A stretch of DNA of 17,280 nucleotides from Pasteurella sp049941595 (lineage in GTDB: Bacteria > Pseudomonadota > Gammaproteobacteria > Enterobacterales > Pasteurellaceae): assembly GCA_049941595.1 (NCBI GenBank), contig JBNFNA010000011.1, positions 1 through 17,280 on the forward strand, read 5' to 3'. This document shows positions 6,677 through 12,753 of this stretch, one piece after another. Below the pieces are notes generated by a model, which did no database searches, had not been told where the DNA came from, and saw nothing but the letters and a program-made list of their open reading frames with translations. Position numbers and translations under genes: made by a program. Position 1 is the stretch's first letter, and each line of letters begins with the position of its first letter.

Positions 6677-8653
6677 TTAATACCTCACCAATAACGCAAT
6701 ATTGAGTTTTTTGCGGTTTGTGTAGCTGTCTAAGGCTTGTTTGAGTTCTTTTTGTTTGGCACTTTCCACATTCGCCCCAAACAACACAATGCGTTCAGGC
6801 AAAAATGCCTTGTCCTTATCCAATTTTTCAATCAAGGCTTTAATGGCAAGGCTGTCAAAACCTGCTTGAATAAAATACAGGGTGTGACCACACAAATTGG
6901 CAACATAATCGCCCAATTTCACCGCTTGCACAGAATCGGTCAAGGCATTGCCATCAAACACACGCCAAGTGGTGAGCAAGGTGTGATACTGTTCTTCATT
7001 CAAATTGGCATTTAGGCTATCAGGCAATGCCATTTGTGGGCTTAAGTTTTCATCCTCTTGAGCAAGACGGAAATTCGGCACCGTTTCAAAAATTTTAAAG
7101 CCTAAATCCCCTTGATAATCAGGAAAATCTTGTTGAATTTTGACCGCACTTTTTTCAATACGGGCTTTGGTTATTTCAAATAAACAATGTGGTTTATTTT
7201 CACAATCTAAATAAGAAATAGCATTTTTTATAATTTCTTTGCCATCTGAACTAGATTTTTTGTATGCTTCATCTAAATCTTCAGGAATTTGAACGCATAT
7301 AAATTTTCGTTTCTGTTCATCAAGTTGATTTAATTTCATAACTGCATGAGCAGTAGTAGCACTTCCAGAGAAAAAATCTAAAACTATTTCATCTAAATGA
7401 ACACACACATCAATTAAGTCAATTAACAAGCCTAATGGCTTAGGTGTGGAAAAGACCTTTGATCCAAATAAATCAATAATTTCATTAGTTGCCATATCAT
7501 TTAAGTAAGAATTATCATCTAAAATACTTCTTGGCTTTTCTCTTAAATCATCATTCCAATAATCTTTAATATAAACAGTTCCTTTTTGACTTGAATACAA
7601 TCTATGCATTATCGGTTCTGCAAATTCTTTACTCCAAACCCAACGACCATCTCCACCATTTGGCAATTTTGGAAATATTGTTTTTAAATTTTCTTGATTG
7701 TTTTCTAAAAATACACGTCCACTCTTCAAATCAGCGTAAATTGGGTAAAAACAATTTGGACTATCTTCTCTTCTTGCCCCACGACCTTTCTTTCTAAATA
7801 ATCCGTCTGTTTTGTAATTACCAAATTCATCTTGTTTATTAAAACTTTCAATATAATCTTCCGAAACTCTAATTCCTAAAAACGAATTATCCTTTTTATT
7901 TTTTTGATAAACTAATAAAAAATCATGATTGGTTGAATAACCATCTTTACTACCCATTCCATTCGCACTTTTTCTTACAATTACCGTATCAATAAAATTC
8001 TCCTCCCCAAACACGTCATCACACAATAATTTCAACTGTGCTTGTTCATTATCATCAATGGAAATAAAAATCACGCCGTCTTCTTTTAATAATTCACGAG
8101 CAATATACAAACGTGGATACATAAAAGTGAGCCACGCACTGTGGGAATTGGATTTTTTCGCGGTGAAATCCAATATTCTCCTAGACTCTTCAATAGAGAT
8201 CTTAGCAAGTTCTGCAAATTGTTCAGGGGAAAATTTTCGGTCGTCTTGATACACAAAGCCGTCTGAGCCTGTGTTATAAGGCGGATCGATATAAATCATT
8301 TTGACCTTGTTGGCATAGGCATTTTTTAAGTGTTTCAACACCTCTAAATTATCGCCTTTAATCAACAAGTTTTGGCTGTGTTGGTTTTGCGGTTGACTGT
8401 TGTGTGGCTGATCTTCGTTCAATAACGTGGTCGGATAGCAATCTCGTAAATAGCGAGCATAGGATTTCCCCAACCAATTCAGTGAATACGCCTCACGGCT
8501 CACATCCACGCCTGTGGATGGCATCAACTCCGCCATTTTTTCAGGCAGAAATGCACCGTTTTTATCAAAACATTGGGGAAAGAGCTGTTTGAGTAAGGTA
8601 ATGGAGGGGTTTTCTGTTTGTTCAGAAAATAAATGTTGAACTGGGAGCGTCAT
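6677..8653 (-). CDS. mod: Type III DNA adenine-N6 methyltransferase, Mod subunit
   Basis: Methylates adenine in an asymmetric site and gives the type III complex its specificity. The 658 residues have beta-class order: catalytic DPPY at 123-126, a target-recognition region in the middle, then the AdoMet-binding FFSGS at 427-431 preceded by STPKP. The ends resemble the ModA methyltransferases of Haemophilus (from memory). Bases ~7180-8000 (residues about 218-490) are visibly more AT-rich than the flanks: 22-28% GC in three 60-base lines counted by hand, against 47% at 6901-6960. This points to an exchanged recognition segment. Residues 84-95 hold a Gln/Asn/His-rich stretch where phase-variable ModA genes carry tetranucleotide repeats; none is present here. 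GGGAG lies 7 bases before the ATG. Confidence 0.95.
   Translation of the reverse strand: MTLPVQHLFSEQTENPSITLLKQLFPQCFDKNGAFLPEKMAELMPSTGVDVSREAYSLNWLGKSYARYLRDCYPTTLLNEDQPHNSQPQNQHSQNLLIKGDNLEVLKHLKNAYANKVKMIYIDPPYNTGSDGFVYQDDRKFSPEQFAELAKISIEESRRILDFTAKKSNSHSAWLTFMYPRLYIARELLKEDGVIFISIDDNEQAQLKLLCDDVFGEENFIDTVIVRKSANGMGSKDGYSTNHDFLLVYQKNKKDNSFLGIRVSEDYIESFNKQDEFGNYKTDGLFRKKGRGARREDSPNCFYPIYADLKSGRVFLENNQENLKTIFPKLPNGGDGRWVWSKEFAEPIMHRLYSSQKGTVYIKDYWNDDLREKPRSILDDNSYLNDMATNEIIDLFGSKVFSTPKPLGLLIDLIDVCVHLDEIVLDFFSGSATTAHAVMKLNQLDEQKRKFICVQIPEDLDEAYKKSSSDGKEIIKNAISYLDCENKPHCLFEITKARIEKSAVKIQQDFPDYQGDLGFKIFETVPNFRLAQEDENLSPQMALPDSLNANLNEEQYHTLLTTWRVFDGNALTDSVQAVKLGDYVANLCGHTLYFIQAGFDSLAIKALIEKLDKDKAFLPERIVLFGANVESAKQKELKQALDSYTNRKKLNIALLVRY
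7143..7151 (-). repeat. DNA uptake sequence core
   Basis: An exact AAGTGCGGT on the minus strand, in mod, only about 30 bases from the edge of the AT-rich central block. Confidence 0.8.
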
Positions 8654-8668
8654 AGTTGCACTCCCAAC
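8640..8668 (-). promoter_or_regulatory. Possible RNA hairpin covering the mod ribosome binding site
   Basis: In the mod transcript TGGGAG (8666-8661), which contains the ribosome binding site, can pair with CTCCCA (8647-8642) in codons 3-5. Two G-U pairs at the outer end lengthen the stem to 8. The ATG (8653-8651) sits in the 13-base loop. This could lower or regulate translation of mod; function is inferred from sequence alone. Confidence 0.4.
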
Positions 8669-8686
8669 ACGTTTAGAAAATAATTA

Positions 8687-8701
8687 TTGCGTTGCGTTGC
8701 G
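8687..8701. repeat. Three tandem copies of TTGCG in the mod leader
   Basis: TTGCG occurs three times in direct succession (CGCAA on the mod strand), between the candidate mod promoter and its ribosome binding site. Three copies are too few to call it a contingency locus. Confidence 0.5.
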
Positions 8702-8708
8702 TTTATTC

Positions 8709-8738
8709 ATTGTTCAGATGTCCTCTAAAGTTTGTCAA
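8709..8738 (-). promoter_or_regulatory. Candidate promoter of the mod-res operon
   Basis: On the minus strand there is a perfect -35 TTGACA (8733-8738), an 18-base spacer and AACAAT (8709-8714), a 4-of-6 match to the -10. It gives a leader of about 45-50 bases before mod. The weak -10 keeps confidence low. Confidence 0.4.
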
Positions 8739-8741
8739 GTC

Positions 8742-8763
8742 TTTCATCATATTTTTGATGAAG
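8742..8763 (-). terminator. Weak hairpin after ubiA, possible terminator
   Basis: TTCATCA and TGATGAA (8743-8749, 8756-8762) form a 7-bp stem with a 6-base loop just after the ubiA stop. No T-run follows on the minus strand, so ubiA may read through into mod. Confidence 0.25.
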
Positions 8764-8764
8764 T

Positions 8765-9640
8765 TTAGTGAAAAAATATCCCACACAAAAACGCTACAAA
8801 CACCATTGCCCCGAAGTAGTTGTTGTTTAAAAAGGCTTTAAAGCAGGATTCTCGTTCTCGGTCTTTGATGAGTTTGCATTGGTAAACGAAAAATAAGGTG
8901 GCGATAAATAGCACAGCAAAATAACTGATGTGCAGTTGTGAAAGGTAGCCGATGGTGCCTAAAAAACACAAGGTGAGAATTTGCAGTAATGAGATGATTT
9001 TGTTGTCATATTGGGCGAACAAAATGGCGGTGGATTTGACCCCAATGCGTAAATCATCGTCCCGATCTACCATAGCGTATTGGGTGTCGTACGCCACTGT
9101 CCAAGCTAAATTGGCGAAAAACAGTAGCCAACATTCCAGTGGTAATGCTTCGATTGAAGCCCCATAAGCCATTGGAATTGACCAACCAAATGCCATTCCT
9201 AAAAACAGTTGTGGTAAGTGGGTGTAGCGTTTCATAAAAGGGTAAATAAACGCTAAGAACACCGCGATAAATGACAATGCGATGGCATAAGTATTGAGAA
9301 ATAGCACTAAAATAAACGAGCAAAAAATCAGGATTGCAAATAGCCATTTCGCTTCTTGTGGTGTTGCTGCGCCTGTGGCTAAAGGGCGTTGAGAGGTGCG
9401 TTTTACTTCGCCATCAATATGACGATCGGCATAGTCATTGATTACACAGCCTGCTGCACGCATAAAAATGACGCCTAAGACAAAAATTGTTAACACCGCT
9501 AAATTAGGAACGCCTTTCACAGATAAAAATAATGCCCAAAGCGTAGGCCAGAGTAATAACAATGTCCCAATCGGCTTATCAAATCGCATTAACTGTGCGT
9601 ACGCAATCCATTTTTGTTTAGAAATTGGCATAGTTCTCAT
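8765..9640 (-). CDS. ubiA: 4-hydroxybenzoate octaprenyltransferase
   Basis: Attaches the polyprenyl chain to 4-hydroxybenzoate, the first membrane step of ubiquinone synthesis. The 291-residue protein is largely hydrophobic with several membrane segments, as in UbiA. Both prenyl-diphosphate-binding motifs are visible: NDYADRHID (residues 68-76) and DTQYAMVDRDDD (184-195). Family segments YPFMKRYTHLPQ and FKAFLNNNYFG are also present. The first ATG has little ribosome binding site; a second ATG three codons later (9631) has a GAGA just ahead and could be the real start. The gene is divergent from ptsG and appears monocistronic. ubiC is not next to it, unlike in E. coli. Confidence 0.95.
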   Translation of the reverse strand: MRTMPISKQKWIAYAQLMRFDKPIGTLLLLWPTLWALFLSVKGVPNLAVLTIFVLGVIFMRAAGCVINDYADRHIDGEVKRTSQRPLATGAATPQEAKWLFAILIFCSFILVLFLNTYAIALSFIAVFLAFIYPFMKRYTHLPQLFLGMAFGWSIPMAYGASIEALPLECWLLFFANLAWTVAYDTQYAMVDRDDDLRIGVKSTAILFAQYDNKIISLLQILTLCFLGTIGYLSQLHISYFAVLFIATLFFVYQCKLIKDRERESCFKAFLNNNYFGAMVFVAFLCGIFFH

Positions 9641-9651
9641 AATTTAGTTAA

Positions 9652-9660
9652 AAGTGCGGT
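9652..9660 (+). repeat. DNA uptake sequence core
   Basis: An exact AAGTGCGGT, upstream of ubiA in the intergenic region. Confidence 0.8.
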
Positions 9661-9773
9661 TATTTTACTGCAAATTTTGTGAAATTTCTTTATAAAATCA
9701 TAAGAGAGTTCAGACCACTGAAAATCTATCTTCTTAGATTTTTCTGATAAATCAAATCACTAAATCACAAATC

Positions 9774-9789
9774 TGTGACTCGTCTCACT
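9774..9789 (+). promoter_or_regulatory. CRP binding site upstream of ptsG
   Basis: TGTGA-N6-TCACT matches the CRP consensus TGTGA-N6-TCACA at 9 of 10 positions. Its centre lies about 41 bases upstream of a start expected from TAAACT (9811-9816), the class II activator geometry. This predicts cAMP-CRP activation of the sugar transporter. Confidence 0.7.
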
Positions 9790-9810
9790 GCACATTCTGA
9801 TTAAAATTCG

Positions 9811-9816
9811 TAAACT
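9811..9816 (+). promoter_or_regulatory. Candidate -10 box of ptsG
   Basis: TAAACT is a 4-of-6 match and lies at the right distance from the CRP site. TAAAAT at 9802-9807 is a better match but would put CRP at an unusual spacing. Confidence 0.35.
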
Positions 9817-9849
9817 CAAGAAGACATTTGCGTGAAAGAGGAGAAATGT

Positions 9850-11343
9850 ATGTTTAAACAACTTCAACAAATTGGTAAAGCCTTTATGTTACCAATCGCC
9901 ATTTTGCCTGCGGCAGGTTTGTTGTTAGGTATTGGTGGTGCATTGTCAAATAAAGCGACCGTTCAGGCATACCCAATTTTGGATACACCTGTATTACAAG
10001 GCATTTTCCAAATTATGTCTGCGGCTGGTAGCGTTGTGTTTGCTAACTTAGCATTATTGCTTTGTATCGGTTTAGGGATTGGCTTAGCAAAACGTGATAA
10101 AGGCGTTGCGGCACTTGCAGCGGTTGTTGGTTATTTAATTATGACCGGCACTATTAGTGCACTAATTTCCATTTTTTCACCTGAAGTGAAAGGCATTGAT
10201 ACAGGGGTGATTGGCTCATTAGTAATGGGGCTATTAACGGTTAAATTACATAATCGTTATCACAATATTCAATTACCGCAAATTTTAGGCTTCTTTGGAG
10301 GCTCTCGTTTTGTGCCAATTGTGACTGCATTTGTAGCGATTTTTGTTGGTGCATTATTCTTCTTAATCTGGCCAACATTCCAAGGTTGGTTAGTTTCAGC
10401 AGGTGAAGGCATTGCTTCAATGGGCGCAATAGGCACATTTTTCTATGGTTTTTTAATGCGTTTAAGTGGCGCAGTGGGCTTGCACCATATGATTTATCCA
10501 CTTTTCTGGTACACAGAACTAGGTGGAACGGAGCTCGTTAATGGTGAAACTATTATTGGTGCACAAAAAATCTTTTTTGCACAATTAGCTGATCCAAATC
10601 ATCAAGGCTTATTTACTGAAGGTACTCGTTTCTTTGCAGGTCGTTTTGACACAATGATGTTCGGTTTACCTGCAGCTTGCTTAGCAATGTATCATTGCGT
10701 GCCAAAAGTACGTCGTGGTTTAGTCGGAGGTCTCTTTTTAGGTGCAGCCTTAACTTCATTTATTACTGGCATTACAGAACCAATTGAGTTTATGTTCTTG
10801 TTTGTTGCGCCTTGGCTTTATGTGTTCCACGCATTCTTAGATGGTGTATCTTTCTATATTGCTGATATTTTGAATGTATCTATCGGAAACACGTTCTCAG
10901 GCGGTTTCATTGACTTCTTATTATTCGGCATTTTACAAGGTAATGAAAATACCAACTGGATCCGAGTTGTGATTGTCGGAGTATTTTGGGCAATGTTGTA
11001 TTATTTCGCCTTCCGCTTCTTAATTACCAAATTTAATGTAATGACCCCAGGTCGAGCAGAAGAACAAGAGGAAGTTGTTGAATCAACCAATACTTCGTTA
11101 ACAGAAAATGCGCATCACATTATTGAGGCTCTGGGTGGTGCGACAAACATTGAGCACGTAGATGCGTGTATCACTCGTTTAAGAGTGAACGTGAAAGATG
11201 TGAAAGCCGTTAACAAAGCACGTTTAAAAGCATTAGGCGCTGTCGATGTGCTTGAAGTAGGTGGTGGAATTCAAGCTATTTTTGGTGCGAAGGCCGTGCT
11301 TTATAAAAGTGAAGTGAATCAAATTTTGGGAAAAGAAGATTAA
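9850..11343 (+). CDS. ptsG: PTS glucose-family transporter, EIICB component
   Basis: Imports and phosphorylates a sugar, probably glucose, at the inner membrane; phosphate comes from HPr via a separate EIIA, which is not in this window. The EIIC domain spans residues 1-~400, with many hydrophobic segments and the conserved GITEPIEF (307-314). After a linker, the EIIB domain carries the phosphorylated cysteine C440 in DACITRLRV. I choose ATG at 9850 (497 residues) because AGAGGAG sits 7 bases ahead and the protein then begins MFKQLQQIGKAFMLP like other PtsG proteins. A GTG at 9832 would add six codons. The sequence looks closer to Gram-positive PtsG than to E. coli PtsG or MalX. Exact substrate is not certain. 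Confidence 0.9.
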   Translation: MFKQLQQIGKAFMLPIAILPAAGLLLGIGGALSNKATVQAYPILDTPVLQGIFQIMSAAGSVVFANLALLLCIGLGIGLAKRDKGVAALAAVVGYLIMTGTISALISIFSPEVKGIDTGVIGSLVMGLLTVKLHNRYHNIQLPQILGFFGGSRFVPIVTAFVAIFVGALFFLIWPTFQGWLVSAGEGIASMGAIGTFFYGFLMRLSGAVGLHHMIYPLFWYTELGGTELVNGETIIGAQKIFFAQLADPNHQGLFTEGTRFFAGRFDTMMFGLPAACLAMYHCVPKVRRGLVGGLFLGAALTSFITGITEPIEFMFLFVAPWLYVFHAFLDGVSFYIADILNVSIGNTFSGGFIDFLLFGILQGNENTNWIRVVIVGVFWAMLYYFAFRFLITKFNVMTPGRAEEQEEVVESTNTSLTENAHHIIEALGGATNIEHVDACITRLRVNVKDVKAVNKARLKALGAVDVLEVGGGIQAIFGAKAVLYKSEVNQILGKED

Positions 11344-11365
11344 ATTTCTACTTTCAGTTTTATCA

Positions 11366-11391
11366 ATGCCTCCGTTTCGGAGGTATTTTTT
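11366..11391 (+). terminator. Rho-independent terminator after ptsG
   Basis: ATGCCTCCG and CGGAGGTAT form a 9-bp stem (one G-U pair) with a TTT loop, followed by a T-run. Confidence 0.9.
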
Positions 11392-11557
11392 ATGGAAAAA
11401 GAGTATCGTTATTACAAAGTAATGCTTTGAACGATATGGGCATTTATTGTTTATCCTGTACATTTTAGGGGGAATTGATTAACAGGTTACTTTTGGGTGG
11501 GGTTAAATAGAAAATATGTCACTTTTGTTTTATGGCATAGCCATCGGAAATTATTAG

Positions 11558-11644
11558 TTAAACATTGATGAAAAGGTCGCTGCCTCAGAAAAAAACGCTA
11601 TTAGCGTTGCATCAATGGCAGCAGGTATGGCGATTGGCGCATAA
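11558..11644 (+). pseudogene. Possible 3' remnant of a lost gene
   Basis: A 28-codon open segment follows an in-frame TAG and ends at TAA 13 bases before a strong terminator. The encoded peptide (LNIDEKVAASEK... MAAGMAIGA) has a plausible amphipathic then hydrophobic composition, and the layout resembles the end of a real gene. No start codon with a ribosome binding site is seen: the first ATG is internal, leaving only nine codons. Low confidence. Confidence 0.2.
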
Positions 11645-11656
11645 ATGTTATAATGT

Positions 11657-11685
11657 AAGGGGTAAACTGAAGTTTGCCCCTTTTT
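11657..11685 (+). terminator. Strong rho-independent terminator in the gene-poor stretch
   Basis: AAGGGGTAAACT and AGTTTGCCCCTT form a 12-bp stem with one G-T pair and a tight loop, followed by further Ts. A TATAAT at 11649-11654 abuts the stem but has no -35 partner. No recognised gene lies just upstream. Confidence 0.8.
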
Positions 11686-11883
11686 ATCGCTACAAAATGC
11701 AATATCCTTCCAATAAAAACAAACTATTGTCAGCCAACAATACAATGGCTGTGGTGAATGTAAAATCGGCTGTTTTGTGAATGCGATTACGTTAGTGCCG
11801 GCTTATGAATGCTAGGTATTTTCTCATTTAAAGATCGAAACAGAATATATTTCCATCAAGCTATGGAGGTTCGTATATTCCCT

Positions 11884-11892
11884 TGTTAAAAT
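11884..11892 (+). promoter_or_regulatory. Candidate extended -10 promoter of the MgtC-family gene
   Basis: TGT followed by TAAAAT is an extended -10 motif 35 bases before the ATG. No clear -35 box is visible. Confidence 0.35.
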
Positions 11893-11926
11893 GGCCAATC
11901 TTGGTTATTTTTTAATGTGATATTGT

Positions 11927-12646
11927 ATGAAATCTGCTGTTGAGTTTTTTAATCTTTTCCTTGTATCTACTCATTTTTCTATTCTCGCTAAAATGGCGAT
12001 GGCGATGTTGCTCGGTGGGATTATTGGTTTTGAACGTGAGTTGAAACGCAAACCTGTCGGGGTAAAAACCTGTGTGATTATCGCGGTGACGACTTGTGTA
12101 TTGACCATTGTGTCCATTCAAGCGGCGGAACATTATGCGCAAGTGTCGGAAAATATCCGTACTGATCCAATGCGTTTGGCGGCACAGGTCATCAGTGGCA
12201 TCGGTTTCTTGGGCGCGGGCGTGATTTTGCGTAAAAGCAATGATGCGATTTCAGGCTTAACCACTGCGGCAATTATTTGGGCCGCAGCGGGGATTGGTAT
12301 TGCCAGTGGAGCAGGTTTCTTCTTTGATGCGATTATTGCAACGATGATGATTTTGATTGCGGTGCGTTTAAGCCCGATGGTGCAAAGTTTGGTTCGCCGT
12401 AAAAATAAAATCCGTAAAACCAAAATTACAATTCAACTCAATACGCCAAATGCGATTGGTAAAATCACAGATATTTTGATTAGCAATAATTACCGTGTGG
12501 ATAGTTTAAACGTGAAAGATCTGCCGAACACTGATGATGTACGTTTGAATATTCGTTGCTTAATTATCGATAAAGCAATGTTACAAAATGTCTATTTATT
12601 ACTCAAAAATGAGCCGGAAGTGGTGAGTGTCGATTTAGAAGGCTAG
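11927..12646 (+). CDS. MgtC/SapB family inner-membrane protein
   Basis: The 239-residue protein has an N-terminal membrane domain with the family motifs GGIIGFERE (30-38), GIGFLGAGVI (91-100) and GLTTAAIIWAAAGIGIASG (110-128). A soluble C-terminal part (from about 165) resembles the ACT-like domain found in longer MgtC proteins. Members are linked to magnesium limitation and, in some pathogens, survival in macrophages and F-type ATPase inhibition; function in this organism is unknown, and a YhiD-like role is equally possible. The ATG has a poor ribosome binding site. It is followed by cyuA on the same strand after 107 bases with an uptake core between them; I see no terminator. Confidence 0.88.
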   Translation: MKSAVEFFNLFLVSTHFSILAKMAMAMLLGGIIGFERELKRKPVGVKTCVIIAVTTCVLTIVSIQAAEHYAQVSENIRTDPMRLAAQVISGIGFLGAGVILRKSNDAISGLTTAAIIWAAAGIGIASGAGFFFDAIIATMMILIAVRLSPMVQSLVRRKNKIRKTKITIQLNTPNAIGKITDILISNNYRVDSLNVKDLPNTDDVRLNIRCLIIDKAMLQNVYLLLKNEPEVVSVDLEG

Positions 12647-12678
12647 TGTTGTACCTTCATAAAACGCAATAATTGTTG

Positions 12679-12687
12679 ACCGCACTT
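12679..12687 (-). repeat. DNA uptake sequence core
   Basis: An exact AAGTGCGGT on the minus strand, between the MgtC-family gene and cyuA. Confidence 0.8.
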
Positions 12688-12753
12688 TCGTCGTCAGTTT
12701 CACATATCAAAAGCCACGTAGGATTTTGGGATTTTTTTGCAAAAGGGTCATTT

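Larger units (their letters stand above)
9641..9849. other. Divergent regulatory region between ubiA and ptsG
   Basis: Contains an uptake core (9652-9660), candidate ubiA -10 boxes on the minus strand, an AT-rich 8-bp hairpin (9721-9742, loop TCTTCT) of unknown role, and the CRP site and promoter of ptsG. No reading frame here looks like a gene. Confidence 0.5.
11392..11926. other. Gene-poor stretch between ptsG and the MgtC-family gene
   Basis: About 535 bases with no convincing complete gene. On the plus strand, ATG at 11392 opens only 12 codons (MEKEYRYYKVML) before TGA. An open frame of 28 codons (11558-11641, then TAA) encodes an Ala-rich peptide containing VASMAAGMAIGA. It ends just before a strong terminator (11657-11685), which implies some transcript ends here. 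This may be a decayed gene or the end of a small RNA. I do not recognise it. Confidence 0.4.

Noticed and set aside
3720..8740. Mobile element or integrated prophage carrying the R-M genes
   Set aside because: No transposase, integrase, terminal repeats or tRNA attachment site is visible at either edge.
9721..9742. AT-rich inverted repeat AAAATCTA/TAGATTTT upstream of ptsG
   Set aside because: It has little GC, is upstream of both divergent genes and resembles no operator I know; noted without a function.
9832..9849. GTG start for ptsG six codons upstream
   Set aside because: These bases contain the AGAGGAG ribosome binding site for ATG at 9850, and the family N-terminus begins at that ATG.
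11649..11654. TATAAT as a promoter for a small RNA
   Set aside because: It has no -35 partner, and the terminator begins 3 bases later, which leaves no room for a transcript.
11565..11780. A 71-codon plus-strand frame in the gene-poor stretch
   Set aside because: It runs through the strong terminator hairpin at 11657-11685, has no ribosome binding site, and its composition is not protein-like.
12673..12753. A longer N-terminus for cyuA from TTG codons
   Set aside because: It includes an uptake core, has no ribosome binding site, and ATG at 12754 gives the usual family N-terminus with AAGGG ahead.
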